Origin: UBA11524 sp051883695
Lineage (GTDB): Bacteria; Bacillota; Clostridia; Christensenellales; Aristaeellaceae
Reading direction: 5' to 3'
Assembly (NCBI GenBank): GCA_051883695.1
Contig: JBJEUF010000060.1
Location: forward strand, 1 to 64,000
Length of the DNA stretch: 64,000 nt
The notes under the pieces are model-generated. The model had not been told where the DNA came from, searched no databases, and worked only from the letters and a program-made list of their open reading frames with translations. Numbering within the stretch: position 1 is the stretch's first letter; every line of letters starts with the position of its first letter. Shown in pieces: positions 7,543 to 14,463 of the stretch. The position numbers were made by a program, and so were the translations under genes.

Positions 7543-8568
7543 ATGACGCTCAACCGCATCGGGCAGTCCACCATCATGCTGCCCAACCGTCCGCGCATCG
7601 TCTCCGGAGCCGCCATCGCCGGAAAGAAGGAGGGCGAGGGCCCGCTGCGCAGGGATTTCGACACCGTCATCGAGGACGACCTGTTCGGCGAGGAATCCTG
7701 GGAGAAGGCCGAGAGCCGTTTCCAGTACACCGCCGCCGAGCTGGCGCTGAAGAAGGCCGGGCTAACCCCATCGCAGGTGGACATGGCGCTGGGCGGCGAT
7801 CTGCTGAACCAGATCATGGCCGCCTCCATGGCGGTGCGCGAGCTGCACCTGCCCTTCCTGGGGCTGTACGGCGCCTGCTCCACCATGGCGGAAAGCCTGT
7901 GCGTCGGCGCGATGCTGGTGGACGGCGGCTACGCCCGGAACGTGCTGTGCACCGCCAGCAGCCACTTCTGCTCCGCCGAAAGGCAATACCGCTTCCCGCT
8001 GGAGTACGGCTGTCAGCGGCCTCCGACGGCGCAGTGGACGGTGACCGGCGCAGGCTCCACGGTGCTGTCCTCCGATGATTCTCTCCCCGCCATCTGCCGC
8101 GCGGCCCATGTGACCATCGGGCGGCTGGTGGACATGTGCATCAAGGATGCCAACAACATGGGCGCCGCCATGGCGCCGGCGGCTGCCGACACCATCACCC
8201 GCCACCTGCGGGACATGAACCGCACCGCCGCTGACTATGATCTCGTCATCACCGGCGACCTGGGCCGCGTCGGACACGACGTGCTGCTGGAGCTGATGCA
8301 GGAGCGCGGCATTCCCCTTGACCCGACCCGGTATATCGACTGCGGTCTGGAGGTATTCTCCGAGGATCAGGACACCCATTGCGGCGGAAGCGGCTGCGGA
8401 TGCTCCGCGGTCGTGCTGAACGGGCACATCTACCGCCGCTTCCGGGAGGGCGAATTGCGCCGCGTGCTCTTCATGGCCACCGGCGCGCTGCTCTCTCCCA
8501 CGACCAGCCAGCAGGGCGAATCCATCCCCGGCATCGCCCATGCCATCGTTCTGGAGGCGGACACATGA
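7543..8568 (+). CDS. spoVAD: stage V sporulation protein AD
   Basis: A 341-residue soluble protein with a thiolase-like fold that binds dipicolinic acid for the SpoVA channel (established for B. subtilis). Visible features are the LGLYGACSTMAESLCVGAM segment with the thiolase-type Cys and the later DCGLEVFSEDQDTHCGGSGC region, both family hallmarks. RBS AAGGAGGGA is upstream of the ATG, 12 bases after spoVAC. The stop overlaps the spoVAE start by ATGA, so the two are coupled. Confidence 0.94.
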   Translation: MTLNRIGQSTIMLPNRPRIVSGAAIAGKKEGEGPLRRDFDTVIEDDLFGEESWEKAESRFQYTAAELALKKAGLTPSQVDMALGGDLLNQIMAASMAVRELHLPFLGLYGACSTMAESLCVGAMLVDGGYARNVLCTASSHFCSAERQYRFPLEYGCQRPPTAQWTVTGAGSTVLSSDDSLPAICRAAHVTIGRLVDMCIKDANNMGAAMAPAAADTITRHLRDMNRTAADYDLVITGDLGRVGHDVLLELMQERGIPLDPTRYIDCGLEVFSEDQDTHCGGSGCGCSAVVLNGHIYRRFREGELRRVLFMATGALLSPTTSQQGESIPGIAHAIVLEADT

Positions 8569-8933
8569 ACATCCTGTTGAACCTGCTCAAGGCCTTCGCC
8601 GTGGGCGGCGCGATCTGCACCATCGGCGAGCTGCTGGAGCTCAAAACCAAGCTCACGCCGGCGCGCATCCTCGTGGGCTACATCGTGGCGGGCGTGATTC
8701 TCAGCGCGATCGGCGTCTACGGGCCCCTTGCCGATTTCGCCGGCGCCGGCGCATCCATCCCCCTGACGGGCTTCGGTCATGCGCTGACCACGGGCGTGAA
8801 GCGCGCCGTACAGGAGATCGGCTTCATGGGCGCCTTCACCGGCGGGCTGACCCACACCGCCGCCGGCATCGCCGCCGCCGTCTTTTTCGGCACCATGGTG
8901 GCTCTCGTGTTCAAGCCCCGGCCGAAGAGCTGA
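8565..8933 (+). CDS. spoVAE: stage V sporulation protein AE (AEb type)
   Basis: A 122-residue membrane protein related to SpoVAC (KAFAVGGAICTIGELL, then DFAGAGASIPLTGFGHAL). Its ATG overlaps the spoVAD stop. It matches the short SpoVAEb form. The separate SpoVAEa and SpoVAF genes found after it in B. subtilis are not present here. It is the last gene of the plus-strand sporulation block and is followed 12 bases later by a strong hairpin. Confidence 0.92.
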   Translation: MNILLNLLKAFAVGGAICTIGELLELKTKLTPARILVGYIVAGVILSAIGVYGPLADFAGAGASIPLTGFGHALTTGVKRAVQEIGFMGAFTGGLTHTAAGIAAAVFFGTMVALVFKPRPKS

Positions 8934-8945
8934 CACGGCAGCGTG

Positions 8946-8975
8946 TCAAAAAAGTGGCTGCGGCCACTTTTTTGA
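8946..8975 (+). terminator. terminator of the spoVA block
   Basis: A 13-base perfect stem (946-958 and 963-975 of the 8 kb block) with a TGCG tetraloop. Its 3' arm holds six T residues and its 5' arm six A residues, so it can work on both strands. It is also the first member of the hairpin array that follows. Confidence 0.75.
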
Positions 8976-9282
8976 AGAGGAGGCACGCCGTCTGCGGACG
9001 GCGCAAATCCGCCTGGTCGCTACGCTCCCGGTCGGCGGATTTGCAAGGAAATTTCTCGCCAAAGGCGAGAAAGCCCCGCCCCGCCGGCAGAGCCGGCGGA
9101 TACGATCACAGTCAGAGGGCCTGCGGGCCCTCCGACACCTCCCAAAGGTTTTTGACAGTCTGAGGGCCGATGCGGTTGCTCTATCCCCTGCTGCTTCGGG
9201 ATAAGCAGATTTCGCGTCTGCAAACGCGACCCACGGGCTTTTCTCTCATGCAATTCTAATTTGAACGGTGAAGCTTTTCGGG
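8976..9282. repeat. gene-free hairpin array
   Basis: No coding frame is credible here. Five further perfect stem-loops follow the terminator: 8987-9002 (6 bp stem, TGCG loop), 9003-9044 (11 bp, 20-base loop), 9052-9072 (9 bp, AAA loop), 9081-9099 (8 bp, AGA loop) and 9115-9132 (7 bp, TGCG loop). A 13-base direct repeat with one mismatch (CAGTC-A/T-GAGGGCC) occurs at 9109-9121 and 9156-9168. From about 9170 to 9280 nothing further is recognisable. It is probably a dispersed intergenic repeat element or a structured RNA. Confidence 0.6.
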
Positions 9283-9311
9283 TTGCATTTTTGATGCTTT
9301 CAGTATAAAAT
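9283..9311 (+). promoter_or_regulatory. promoter of the DegV gene
   Basis: TTGCAT (9283-9288) and TAAAAT (9306-9311) with a 17-base spacer, 63 bases upstream of the start codon. Confidence 0.6.
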
Positions 9312-9374
9312 AGGCATGGTATCCTCTGTTCATACAGAATTCATTTTTCATTCGCATTCATCAGGAGGTACACC

Positions 9375-10250
9375 ATGCAGGACTACGTTCTCATGACCGA
9401 CAGCGACAGCGATCTGCCCTTTGCCCTCAAGCAGCAGCTCGACATTCCTGTGGTCTACATGCCCTACACCCTGGAGGGCCAGGAATACTTCGACGATCTC
9501 GGCCAGAGTCTGGATCACAAGTCCTTCTACGACAAGATGCGCGCAGGCGCTCAGCCCACCACCTCGGCGCTGAACGAAACCATCTACGAGGAATACTTCG
9601 ACCCGATTCTCTCCTCCGGGAAGGATCTGCTGTTCCTCGCCTTCTCCAGCCAGCTTTCCGGCACCATCAACGCCATGCGCGCCGCCCGGGAAACGCTGCT
9701 GGAAAAGTATCCGGAGCGCACCTTCATCATCGTGGACACCCTGTCGATCTCCGCGCCCCAGACGCTGCTGGTGCTCAGGGCGCACGAGATGTACAAAGCC
9801 GGTGCGGACATCCATGCCGTCGCCCAGTGGGTGGAGGACAACAAGCTCCGCGCCCAGGCATGGTTCACGGTGGATGACCTGAAGTACCTGCAGCGCGGCG
9901 GCCGCGTGTCCATGGCGGCGGCGGTGCTGGGCACCATGCTCGACCTCAAGCCCATCCTCGTGGAAACCCGCGAGGGCAAGCTCGCCGCCGCCTCGAAGGT
10001 TCGCGGCCGCAAGAAGGCCATGAGCTTCATTGTGGAAAAGGCCGTCGAGAATGTGGTCGACCAGAAGGAATCCATCGGCATCGTGCTCCACGCCGATTGC
10101 CGCGACGAGGCGGATAAGCTGCTGGAGATGCTTCAGGCGAAGCTGCCGGAGATGGAGATCCGCGTGGAAAACGTCGGCCCGGTCATCGGCACCCACGCAG
10201 GCCCCGGCGTGCTGGCCTTCTGCTTCCTGGGCAAGGAACGCCCGATGTAA
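9375..10250 (+). CDS. DegV family fatty-acid binding protein
   Basis: A 291-residue cytoplasmic protein of the DegV/FakB family, whose members bind a fatty acid and present it to the FakA kinase for phospholipid synthesis. It shows the family N-terminus (VLMTDSDSDLPF), the PTTSALN substrate-loop motif, FLAFSSQLSGTIN, and the DDLKYLQRGGRVS segment. The length is typical (about 280-290). RBS AGGAGG is 8 bases before the ATG. No fakA-like gene is in the window. It is monocistronic, with its own promoter upstream and the T-box promoter downstream. Confidence 0.92.
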   Translation: MQDYVLMTDSDSDLPFALKQQLDIPVVYMPYTLEGQEYFDDLGQSLDHKSFYDKMRAGAQPTTSALNETIYEEYFDPILSSGKDLLFLAFSSQLSGTINAMRAARETLLEKYPERTFIIVDTLSISAPQTLLVLRAHEMYKAGADIHAVAQWVEDNKLRAQAWFTVDDLKYLQRGGRVSMAAAVLGTMLDLKPILVETREGKLAAASKVRGRKKAMSFIVEKAVENVVDQKESIGIVLHADCRDEADKLLEMLQAKLPEMEIRVENVGPVIGTHAGPGVLAFCFLGKERPM

Positions 10251-10302
10251 ACCGCATTCCGCGCAGGCGCAAAACTTTTTGCGGAAATCTCGAAAAAAGG
10301 GC

Positions 10303-10332
10303 TTGACAAAGCCCGGTTCACTGTAGTATGCT
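10303..10332 (+). promoter_or_regulatory. promoter of the T-box operon
   Basis: TTGACA (10303-10308) is followed by TATGCT (10327-10332) at 18 bases, or TAGTAT (10324-10329) at 15 bases. It lies just upstream of the structured leader. Confidence 0.6.
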
Positions 10333-10339
10333 GAAGTCG

Positions 10340-10594
10340 CAAACCGATGAAGCAGGAAAAAGTCGGAGTCAGCCTTGGTAAAGCGACAGGTGGATGGTGA
10401 GAGCACCTGGCAGGTTTCCGAGTAATATGGTCTGCTGAGGGCGGTCATGAATAGGCCGACGTTTGATGGACGTTACCCATCACGGATATGATGGTATCCG
10501 GCTGAGGGGCAAAGGCCCGAATCAAGGTGGCACAGCGAAAGTGTATTTTTCGCCCTTGAACAACATGCTTTTATGTTGTTCAGGGGCGTTTTTT
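10340..10594 (+). promoter_or_regulatory. T-box leader with terminator
   Basis: A tRNA-sensing leader. A kink-turn like GATGA...TGAGG pair flanks an AGCAG/CTGCT helix. Above it, TCGGA/TCCGA bracket the specifier loop whose 3' strand is GTAATATGG (10422-10430), and the distal loop reads GGTGAGAGCACC. The T-box sequence AAGGTGGCACAGCG (about 10524-10537) precedes a terminator hairpin (10551-10594) ending in six T. The TGGC in the T-box bulge predicts a tRNA with discriminator G (Trp, Asn or Asp). TGG at 10428-10430 is the Trp reading, but the base after it is T rather than the usual purine. AAT (Asn) is the alternative. Confidence 0.88.
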
Positions 10595-10614
10595 GATGCC
10601 TGGAGGGATGACGG

Positions 10615-11556
10615 ATGGCAACGGAAAAGATCGTGATTCTGGGTGCGGGCCATGTGGGCAGCCATTGCGCATATGCGCTGGCCTCCTGCGGGATTGGCCG
10701 CGAAATCGTGCTGGTGGACATCCTGCCGGAGAAGGCGGAGGCACAGGCGCTGGACATCGCCGATACGCTCAGCTTCGCCAATCACGCGGCGGAGGTTCGC
10801 GCGGGCAGCCATGCGGACTGTGCGGATGCCTCACTGGTGGTGGTCGCCATCGGGGAACCGCGGCAGCCCGGACAGACGCGCCTCGACCTGCTGGACCGTT
10901 CCGTGGTGCTGCTGGATGTGCTGGCAGAGCAGCTGCGTCCCTGTGCGATCGCCTGCCCGGTGGTGACCATCACCAACCCGGCGGACATTGTGGCGGACTA
11001 TCTGCGCAAGGCGCTGGGGCTGGAGCGGCGGCAGTGCTTCTCCACCGGAACGCTGCTGGACACCGCGCGAATGATCCGCATCCTCAGCGAGATGACCGGT
11101 GTGGATCGCCGGAGCGTGAACGCCTTCGCCCTGGGCGAGCATGGCGATTCCGCCACCGCCGCGTTCTCCGCCATCACCATCGGCGGATTGCCCTTCGACC
11201 GCTTCGGCCTTGACCGGGAGGACATCCTGCAAAGGGTGCATGAAAGCGGCATGGAAATCGTGTGCGGCAAGGGCTCCACGGAGTTCGGCATCGGACACGC
11301 CCTGTGCGCGCTGGCCCAGTGCATCCTCCGGGACGAAAAACGGATTCTGCCCGTGTCCGCACTGCTCTGCGGCGAGTATGGTCAAAACGGCGTCCACTGC
11401 GGCGTGCCCTGCCTGATCGGCAGGAACGGCGTGGAGAAGATCATCGAGCTTTCCCTGAACCCCTGGGAGCAGGAACAGCTGAACCGCTCCTGCGACATCA
11501 TCAAGGCCCATATTGCGCGAGCCGAACAGGTTCACGCCGGGAATACACAACATTGA
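10615..11556 (+). CDS. lactate/malate dehydrogenase family 2-hydroxyacid dehydrogenase
   Basis: A 313-residue NAD-dependent dehydrogenase interconverting a 2-oxoacid and an L-2-hydroxyacid. The Rossmann motif GAGHVG is at 10-15, NPADIV at 121-126, GTLLDTARM near 145-153, and the catalytic His is in GEHGDS (about 176). GTLLDTARM resembles L-2-hydroxyisocaproate dehydrogenase more than true lactate dehydrogenase. However, the specificity loop reads EPRQPGQTR, with Arg where lactate dehydrogenases carry Gln, which is a malate-dehydrogenase-like residue. Substrate is therefore uncertain. It is the first gene after the T-box, with RBS GGAGGG, and is 17 bases from the transporter genes, so its role is tied to an amino acid or its keto acid. 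Confidence 0.85.
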   Translation: MATEKIVILGAGHVGSHCAYALASCGIGREIVLVDILPEKAEAQALDIADTLSFANHAAEVRAGSHADCADASLVVVAIGEPRQPGQTRLDLLDRSVVLLDVLAEQLRPCAIACPVVTITNPADIVADYLRKALGLERRQCFSTGTLLDTARMIRILSEMTGVDRRSVNAFALGEHGDSATAAFSAITIGGLPFDRFGLDREDILQRVHESGMEIVCGKGSTEFGIGHALCALAQCILRDEKRILPVSALLCGEYGQNGVHCGVPCLIGRNGVEKIIELSLNPWEQEQLNRSCDIIKAHIARAEQVHAGNTQH

Positions 11557-11573
11557 TTGAAGGAGGAACCCCC

Positions 11574-12548
11574 ATGAAGAAGCTGCTTGCAATCGTCCTG
11601 TCCCTCGTCTTGATTCTGACCTCCGCCTCGGCGCTGGCAGAAACCTTCCGCATCGCCATTGTACAGCCCATGAGCCACACTTCCCTCAACCAGATCCGCG
11701 ATACCATCATCGCCGCGTTTGAAGCCTCCGGGCGCGACATCGAGATTGTGACCGGCAACGCCAACGGCGACAGCACCGCGCTGTCCGTCATCCTGAACAA
11801 TCTCCGCGCAGACGGCGTTGACCTGGTGATCCCGATTGCGACCTCCACGGCGCAGCAGGCCAAGATCGTCTTTGAGGACGACGGGATTCCGCTGGTCTTT
11901 GCCGCCGTCTCCGATCCTGTCAGCGCGGGTCTGACCGGCGAGGACTGCGAATACATCACCGGCGTGTCCAACAACATCCCCGCCGCCGAGATCGTGAAGC
12001 TGATCTTCAACTTCCAGCCGGATTGCCGGAAGATCGGCCTCCTCTACACCTCCAGCGAGGTCAACTCCGTCTCCACCATCAACGCCGCCAAGGCCTATTG
12101 CGACGCGCAGGGCATCCCCTATGCGGAGGCCTCCATCGCCAACCTGTCCGAGCTGCCCACGGCTGTGGAAACCCTGATTGCAAAGGGCGTGGACGCGCTG
12201 TATACCGGCAATGACAATACCATCGCTTCCGCCATGGCAACCTACACCGATGTGGCGTACATGAATGGCGTTCCCGTCTACTGCGGTGCGGATTCCATGG
12301 TGGCGGACGGCGGCTTTGCCACCATCGGCGTGAACTATGTGCAGCTGGGCGAGCAGGTGGCGGCGCTGGCGATGAAGATCATGGACGGCGCAAAGCCCTC
12401 CGAGCTGCCCTACGAGGTGCTGGCGGAGTACGCCCGCTTTGTGAACCTGCAGGCGGTCGAACGCTTTGAGGGTCAGTTTGCCGAGGAGGCCTTCGCAGGC
12501 TTTACCGTGCTGGTGGAGGCCGACGGCACCAGCCACTTTGGCGAGTAA
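11574..12548 (+). CDS. trpX: ABC transporter substrate-binding protein, TrpX type
   Basis: A 324-residue exported binding protein (signal peptide KKLLAIVLSLVLILTSASALA). It belongs to the ABC_sub_bind family, with the IAIVQPMSHTSLNQIRD start, the GNANGDSTALSVILNNL stretch and the SDPVSAGLTG segment typical of TrpX-like proteins. RBS AAGGAGGAA is 8 bases before the ATG. In streptococci and clostridia this three-gene transporter is linked to tryptophan by T-box control (known), so tryptophan or a derivative is the likely ligand here (inference). Confidence 0.85.
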   Translation: MKKLLAIVLSLVLILTSASALAETFRIAIVQPMSHTSLNQIRDTIIAAFEASGRDIEIVTGNANGDSTALSVILNNLRADGVDLVIPIATSTAQQAKIVFEDDGIPLVFAAVSDPVSAGLTGEDCEYITGVSNNIPAAEIVKLIFNFQPDCRKIGLLYTSSEVNSVSTINAAKAYCDAQGIPYAEASIANLSELPTAVETLIAKGVDALYTGNDNTIASAMATYTDVAYMNGVPVYCGADSMVADGGFATIGVNYVQLGEQVAALAMKIMDGAKPSELPYEVLAEYARFVNLQAVERFEGQFAEEAFAGFTVLVEADGTSHFGE

Positions 12549-12554
12549 TTCAAC

Positions 12555-12593
12555 GAGCAGGCGGCGGAGCACCGGTACCTTCGCCGCCTGCTC
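12555..12593 (+). terminator. intra-operon hairpin after trpX
   Basis: A perfect 12-base stem (12555-12566 with 12582-12593) lies between trpX and trpY without a T-run. It is better read as an mRNA-stabilising or partial attenuating hairpin that lets the binding protein be made in excess than as a full terminator. Confidence 0.5.
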
Positions 12594-12621
12594 ATAATGT
12601 GAGAAAAGGAGCTGCATCTCC

Positions 12622-13584
12622 ATGACCGTATTGATGAGCCTGCTCATGTCCGCCCTGAGTCAGGGCATCCTGTATGCCCCCATGGCGCTGGGCGTGTTCG
12701 TGACCTTCCGCGTCCTGAAAACGCCCGACCTGACGGTGGACGGCAGCTTCGTGCTGGGCATGACCGTCTGTGCGGCCGTGACCATTGCAGGGTATCCGAT
12801 TGCCGCGCTGTTTTGCGGCGCGCTGGCCGGTGCGCTGGCCGGACTGTGCACGGCGCTGCTGCAAACCAGGGCGAAGGTCGAGCCCATCCTTTCCGGCATT
12901 CTTGTATCTACCGGCCTCTATACCATCAACTTCGCGGTGCTTGGCCGCCAAAGCAACCTCTACCTGCAGCGGATGGTCACCAATGCCAACGGCGCGACGG
13001 TACCGGAATCCTGCCAGACGATTTACCGCATGTTCAGCAAGGCGCTCAAAGCAATGGGGAGCGCCCTGAAGGATTCAAACACGCAGGTATTGCTGCTCAC
13101 ACTGGTGATCGTAGCCGTGCTGGTGGTGATCCTGTCCATCTTCTTTTTCACGCGGCCCGGCATGGCCATCCGCGCCACGGGCGATAACGAGGAAATGGTG
13201 CGTTCCTCCTCCATCAATGCCGATCTCATGCGCACCCTTGGCGTGGTGCTGGCCAATGCGCTGGTGGCGCTGTCCGGCGCGCTGCTGTGCCATCAGCAGC
13301 GGTATGCCGACCTGAACTGCGGCAACGGTATGCTGGTCATGGGCCTTGCGTCGGTCATCATCGGTCAGGTGCTGTTCGGCAAGCGCGGCGTGGTCGTGGG
13401 GCTGATCAGCGCCGTTGGCGGATCGCTGCTCTACCGCATCGTGCTGCAGCTGGCCTACCGCATGGACATGCCCAGCGATTATGTCAAGCTCCTGTCCACC
13501 CTGATCGTCATCCTTGCGCTGACGCTCCCCCGGCTGCGCAAGGAGATTGCCAGAAAGATGAAGAAGGGAGGTGCCCGGGCATGA
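12622..13584 (+). CDS. trpY: ABC transporter permease, TrpY type
   Basis: A 320-residue membrane permease with eight to ten predicted helices. It shows the TFRVLKTPDLTVDGSFVLG motif and the GDNEEMVRSSSIN coupling segment found in permeases paired with ABC_sub_bind proteins. RBS AAAGGAG precedes the ATG. The stop overlaps the ATPase start (ATGA), so they are coupled. The basic C-terminal tail (KKGGARA) is cytoplasmic. Confidence 0.88.
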   Translation: MTVLMSLLMSALSQGILYAPMALGVFVTFRVLKTPDLTVDGSFVLGMTVCAAVTIAGYPIAALFCGALAGALAGLCTALLQTRAKVEPILSGILVSTGLYTINFAVLGRQSNLYLQRMVTNANGATVPESCQTIYRMFSKALKAMGSALKDSNTQVLLLTLVIVAVLVVILSIFFFTRPGMAIRATGDNEEMVRSSSINADLMRTLGVVLANALVALSGALLCHQQRYADLNCGNGMLVMGLASVIIGQVLFGKRGVVVGLISAVGGSLLYRIVLQLAYRMDMPSDYVKLLSTLIVILALTLPRLRKEIARKMKKGGARA

Positions 13585-14378
13585 GCAGCAGTCCGCTTTC
13601 CGTCAGGGCGCTGACGCACCGCTTTGAAGCCGGAACCGTCAATGAGAAGGTAGCGCTGGATCACCTGTCGCTGGAGGTGCCGGCGGGGCAGTTTGTGACC
13701 GTGCTCGGCTCCAACGGCTCGGGCAAGACCACCCTGTTCAACGCCATCCTCGGCAAGCTGATCCCGGACGAAGGGCAAATTCTGCTGGATGGCGAGGACA
13801 TCACCCGCCAGAAGGACTTCAGGCGCGCGCTGAACATCGGCTGCCTGTACCAGAATCCCCTGCGGGGCACCGCGCCGGATATGACCATTGAGGAGAATCT
13901 GGCGCTGGCTTACACCCGAAAGGCCTCGAAATCCTTCTTTGCCGTCAACCGCAAGGACACGCGCTATTTCCGCGAGCTGCTATCCACACTGGACATGGGG
14001 CTTGAAAACCGCATGAAAACAAAGATGGGCCTGCTCTCCGGCGGGCAGCGCCAGGCGGCATCGCTGCTGATGGCGACCATCGCCCAGCCCAAGCTGCTGC
14101 TTCTGGATGAGCACACGGCCGCGCTGGACCCCGGCGCGGCGGAAAAGGTGATGCGGCTGACGGAGGACATCGTGACCCGCAATCACATCACCACGCTGAT
14201 GGTGACCCACGATATGGACTATGCGCTGCGCGTCGGCAGCCGCACCATCATGCTGGACAGCGGACAGATCGTGCTGGACCTGTCCGGTGACGCGCGGGCG
14301 CAGATGACCTCCGGCGCGCTGGCGGAGCTGTTCTATGCCAGGGGCAAGCAGCAGAAGGCTGAGTCCCTGCGTTCCTGA
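13581..14378 (+). CDS. trpZ: ABC transporter ATPase, TrpZ type
   Basis: A 265-residue ATPase. Walker A is GSNGSGKTT (43-51), the signature is LSGGQRQ (152-158), Walker B is LLLLDEH (172-178) with the catalytic Glu, and the H-loop is in MVTHDMDY. It energises TrpY. RBS GGGAGG lies inside the end of trpY. Together trpX-trpY-trpZ form a complete importer. The last gene of the T-box operon is followed by a terminator. Confidence 0.92.
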   Translation: MSSSPLSVRALTHRFEAGTVNEKVALDHLSLEVPAGQFVTVLGSNGSGKTTLFNAILGKLIPDEGQILLDGEDITRQKDFRRALNIGCLYQNPLRGTAPDMTIEENLALAYTRKASKSFFAVNRKDTRYFRELLSTLDMGLENRMKTKMGLLSGGQRQAASLLMATIAQPKLLLLDEHTAALDPGAAEKVMRLTEDIVTRNHITTLMVTHDMDYALRVGSRTIMLDSGQIVLDLSGDARAQMTSGALAELFYARGKQQKAESLRS

Positions 14379-14411
14379 ATGCATTCTATTCAAGTTATAT
14401 CACCACACAGG

Positions 14412-14457
14412 AAAAGCGCAGTATGGCCCGCACGGGATCACACTGCGCTGCTTTTTT
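14412..14457. terminator. bidirectional terminator between convergent genes
   Basis: The stem AAAAGCGCAGT...ACTGCGCTGCTTTTTT ends the trpXYZ operon on the plus strand. Its A-rich 5' arm gives a T-run for the minus-strand thioredoxin gene ending at 14464. Confidence 0.8.
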
Positions 14458-14463
14458 ATTTCA

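Noticed and set aside
10422..10430. ATG or TAT as T-box specifier (Met or Tyr)
   Set aside because: Both tRNAs carry discriminator A, whereas the T-box bulge reads TGGC, which requires discriminator G.
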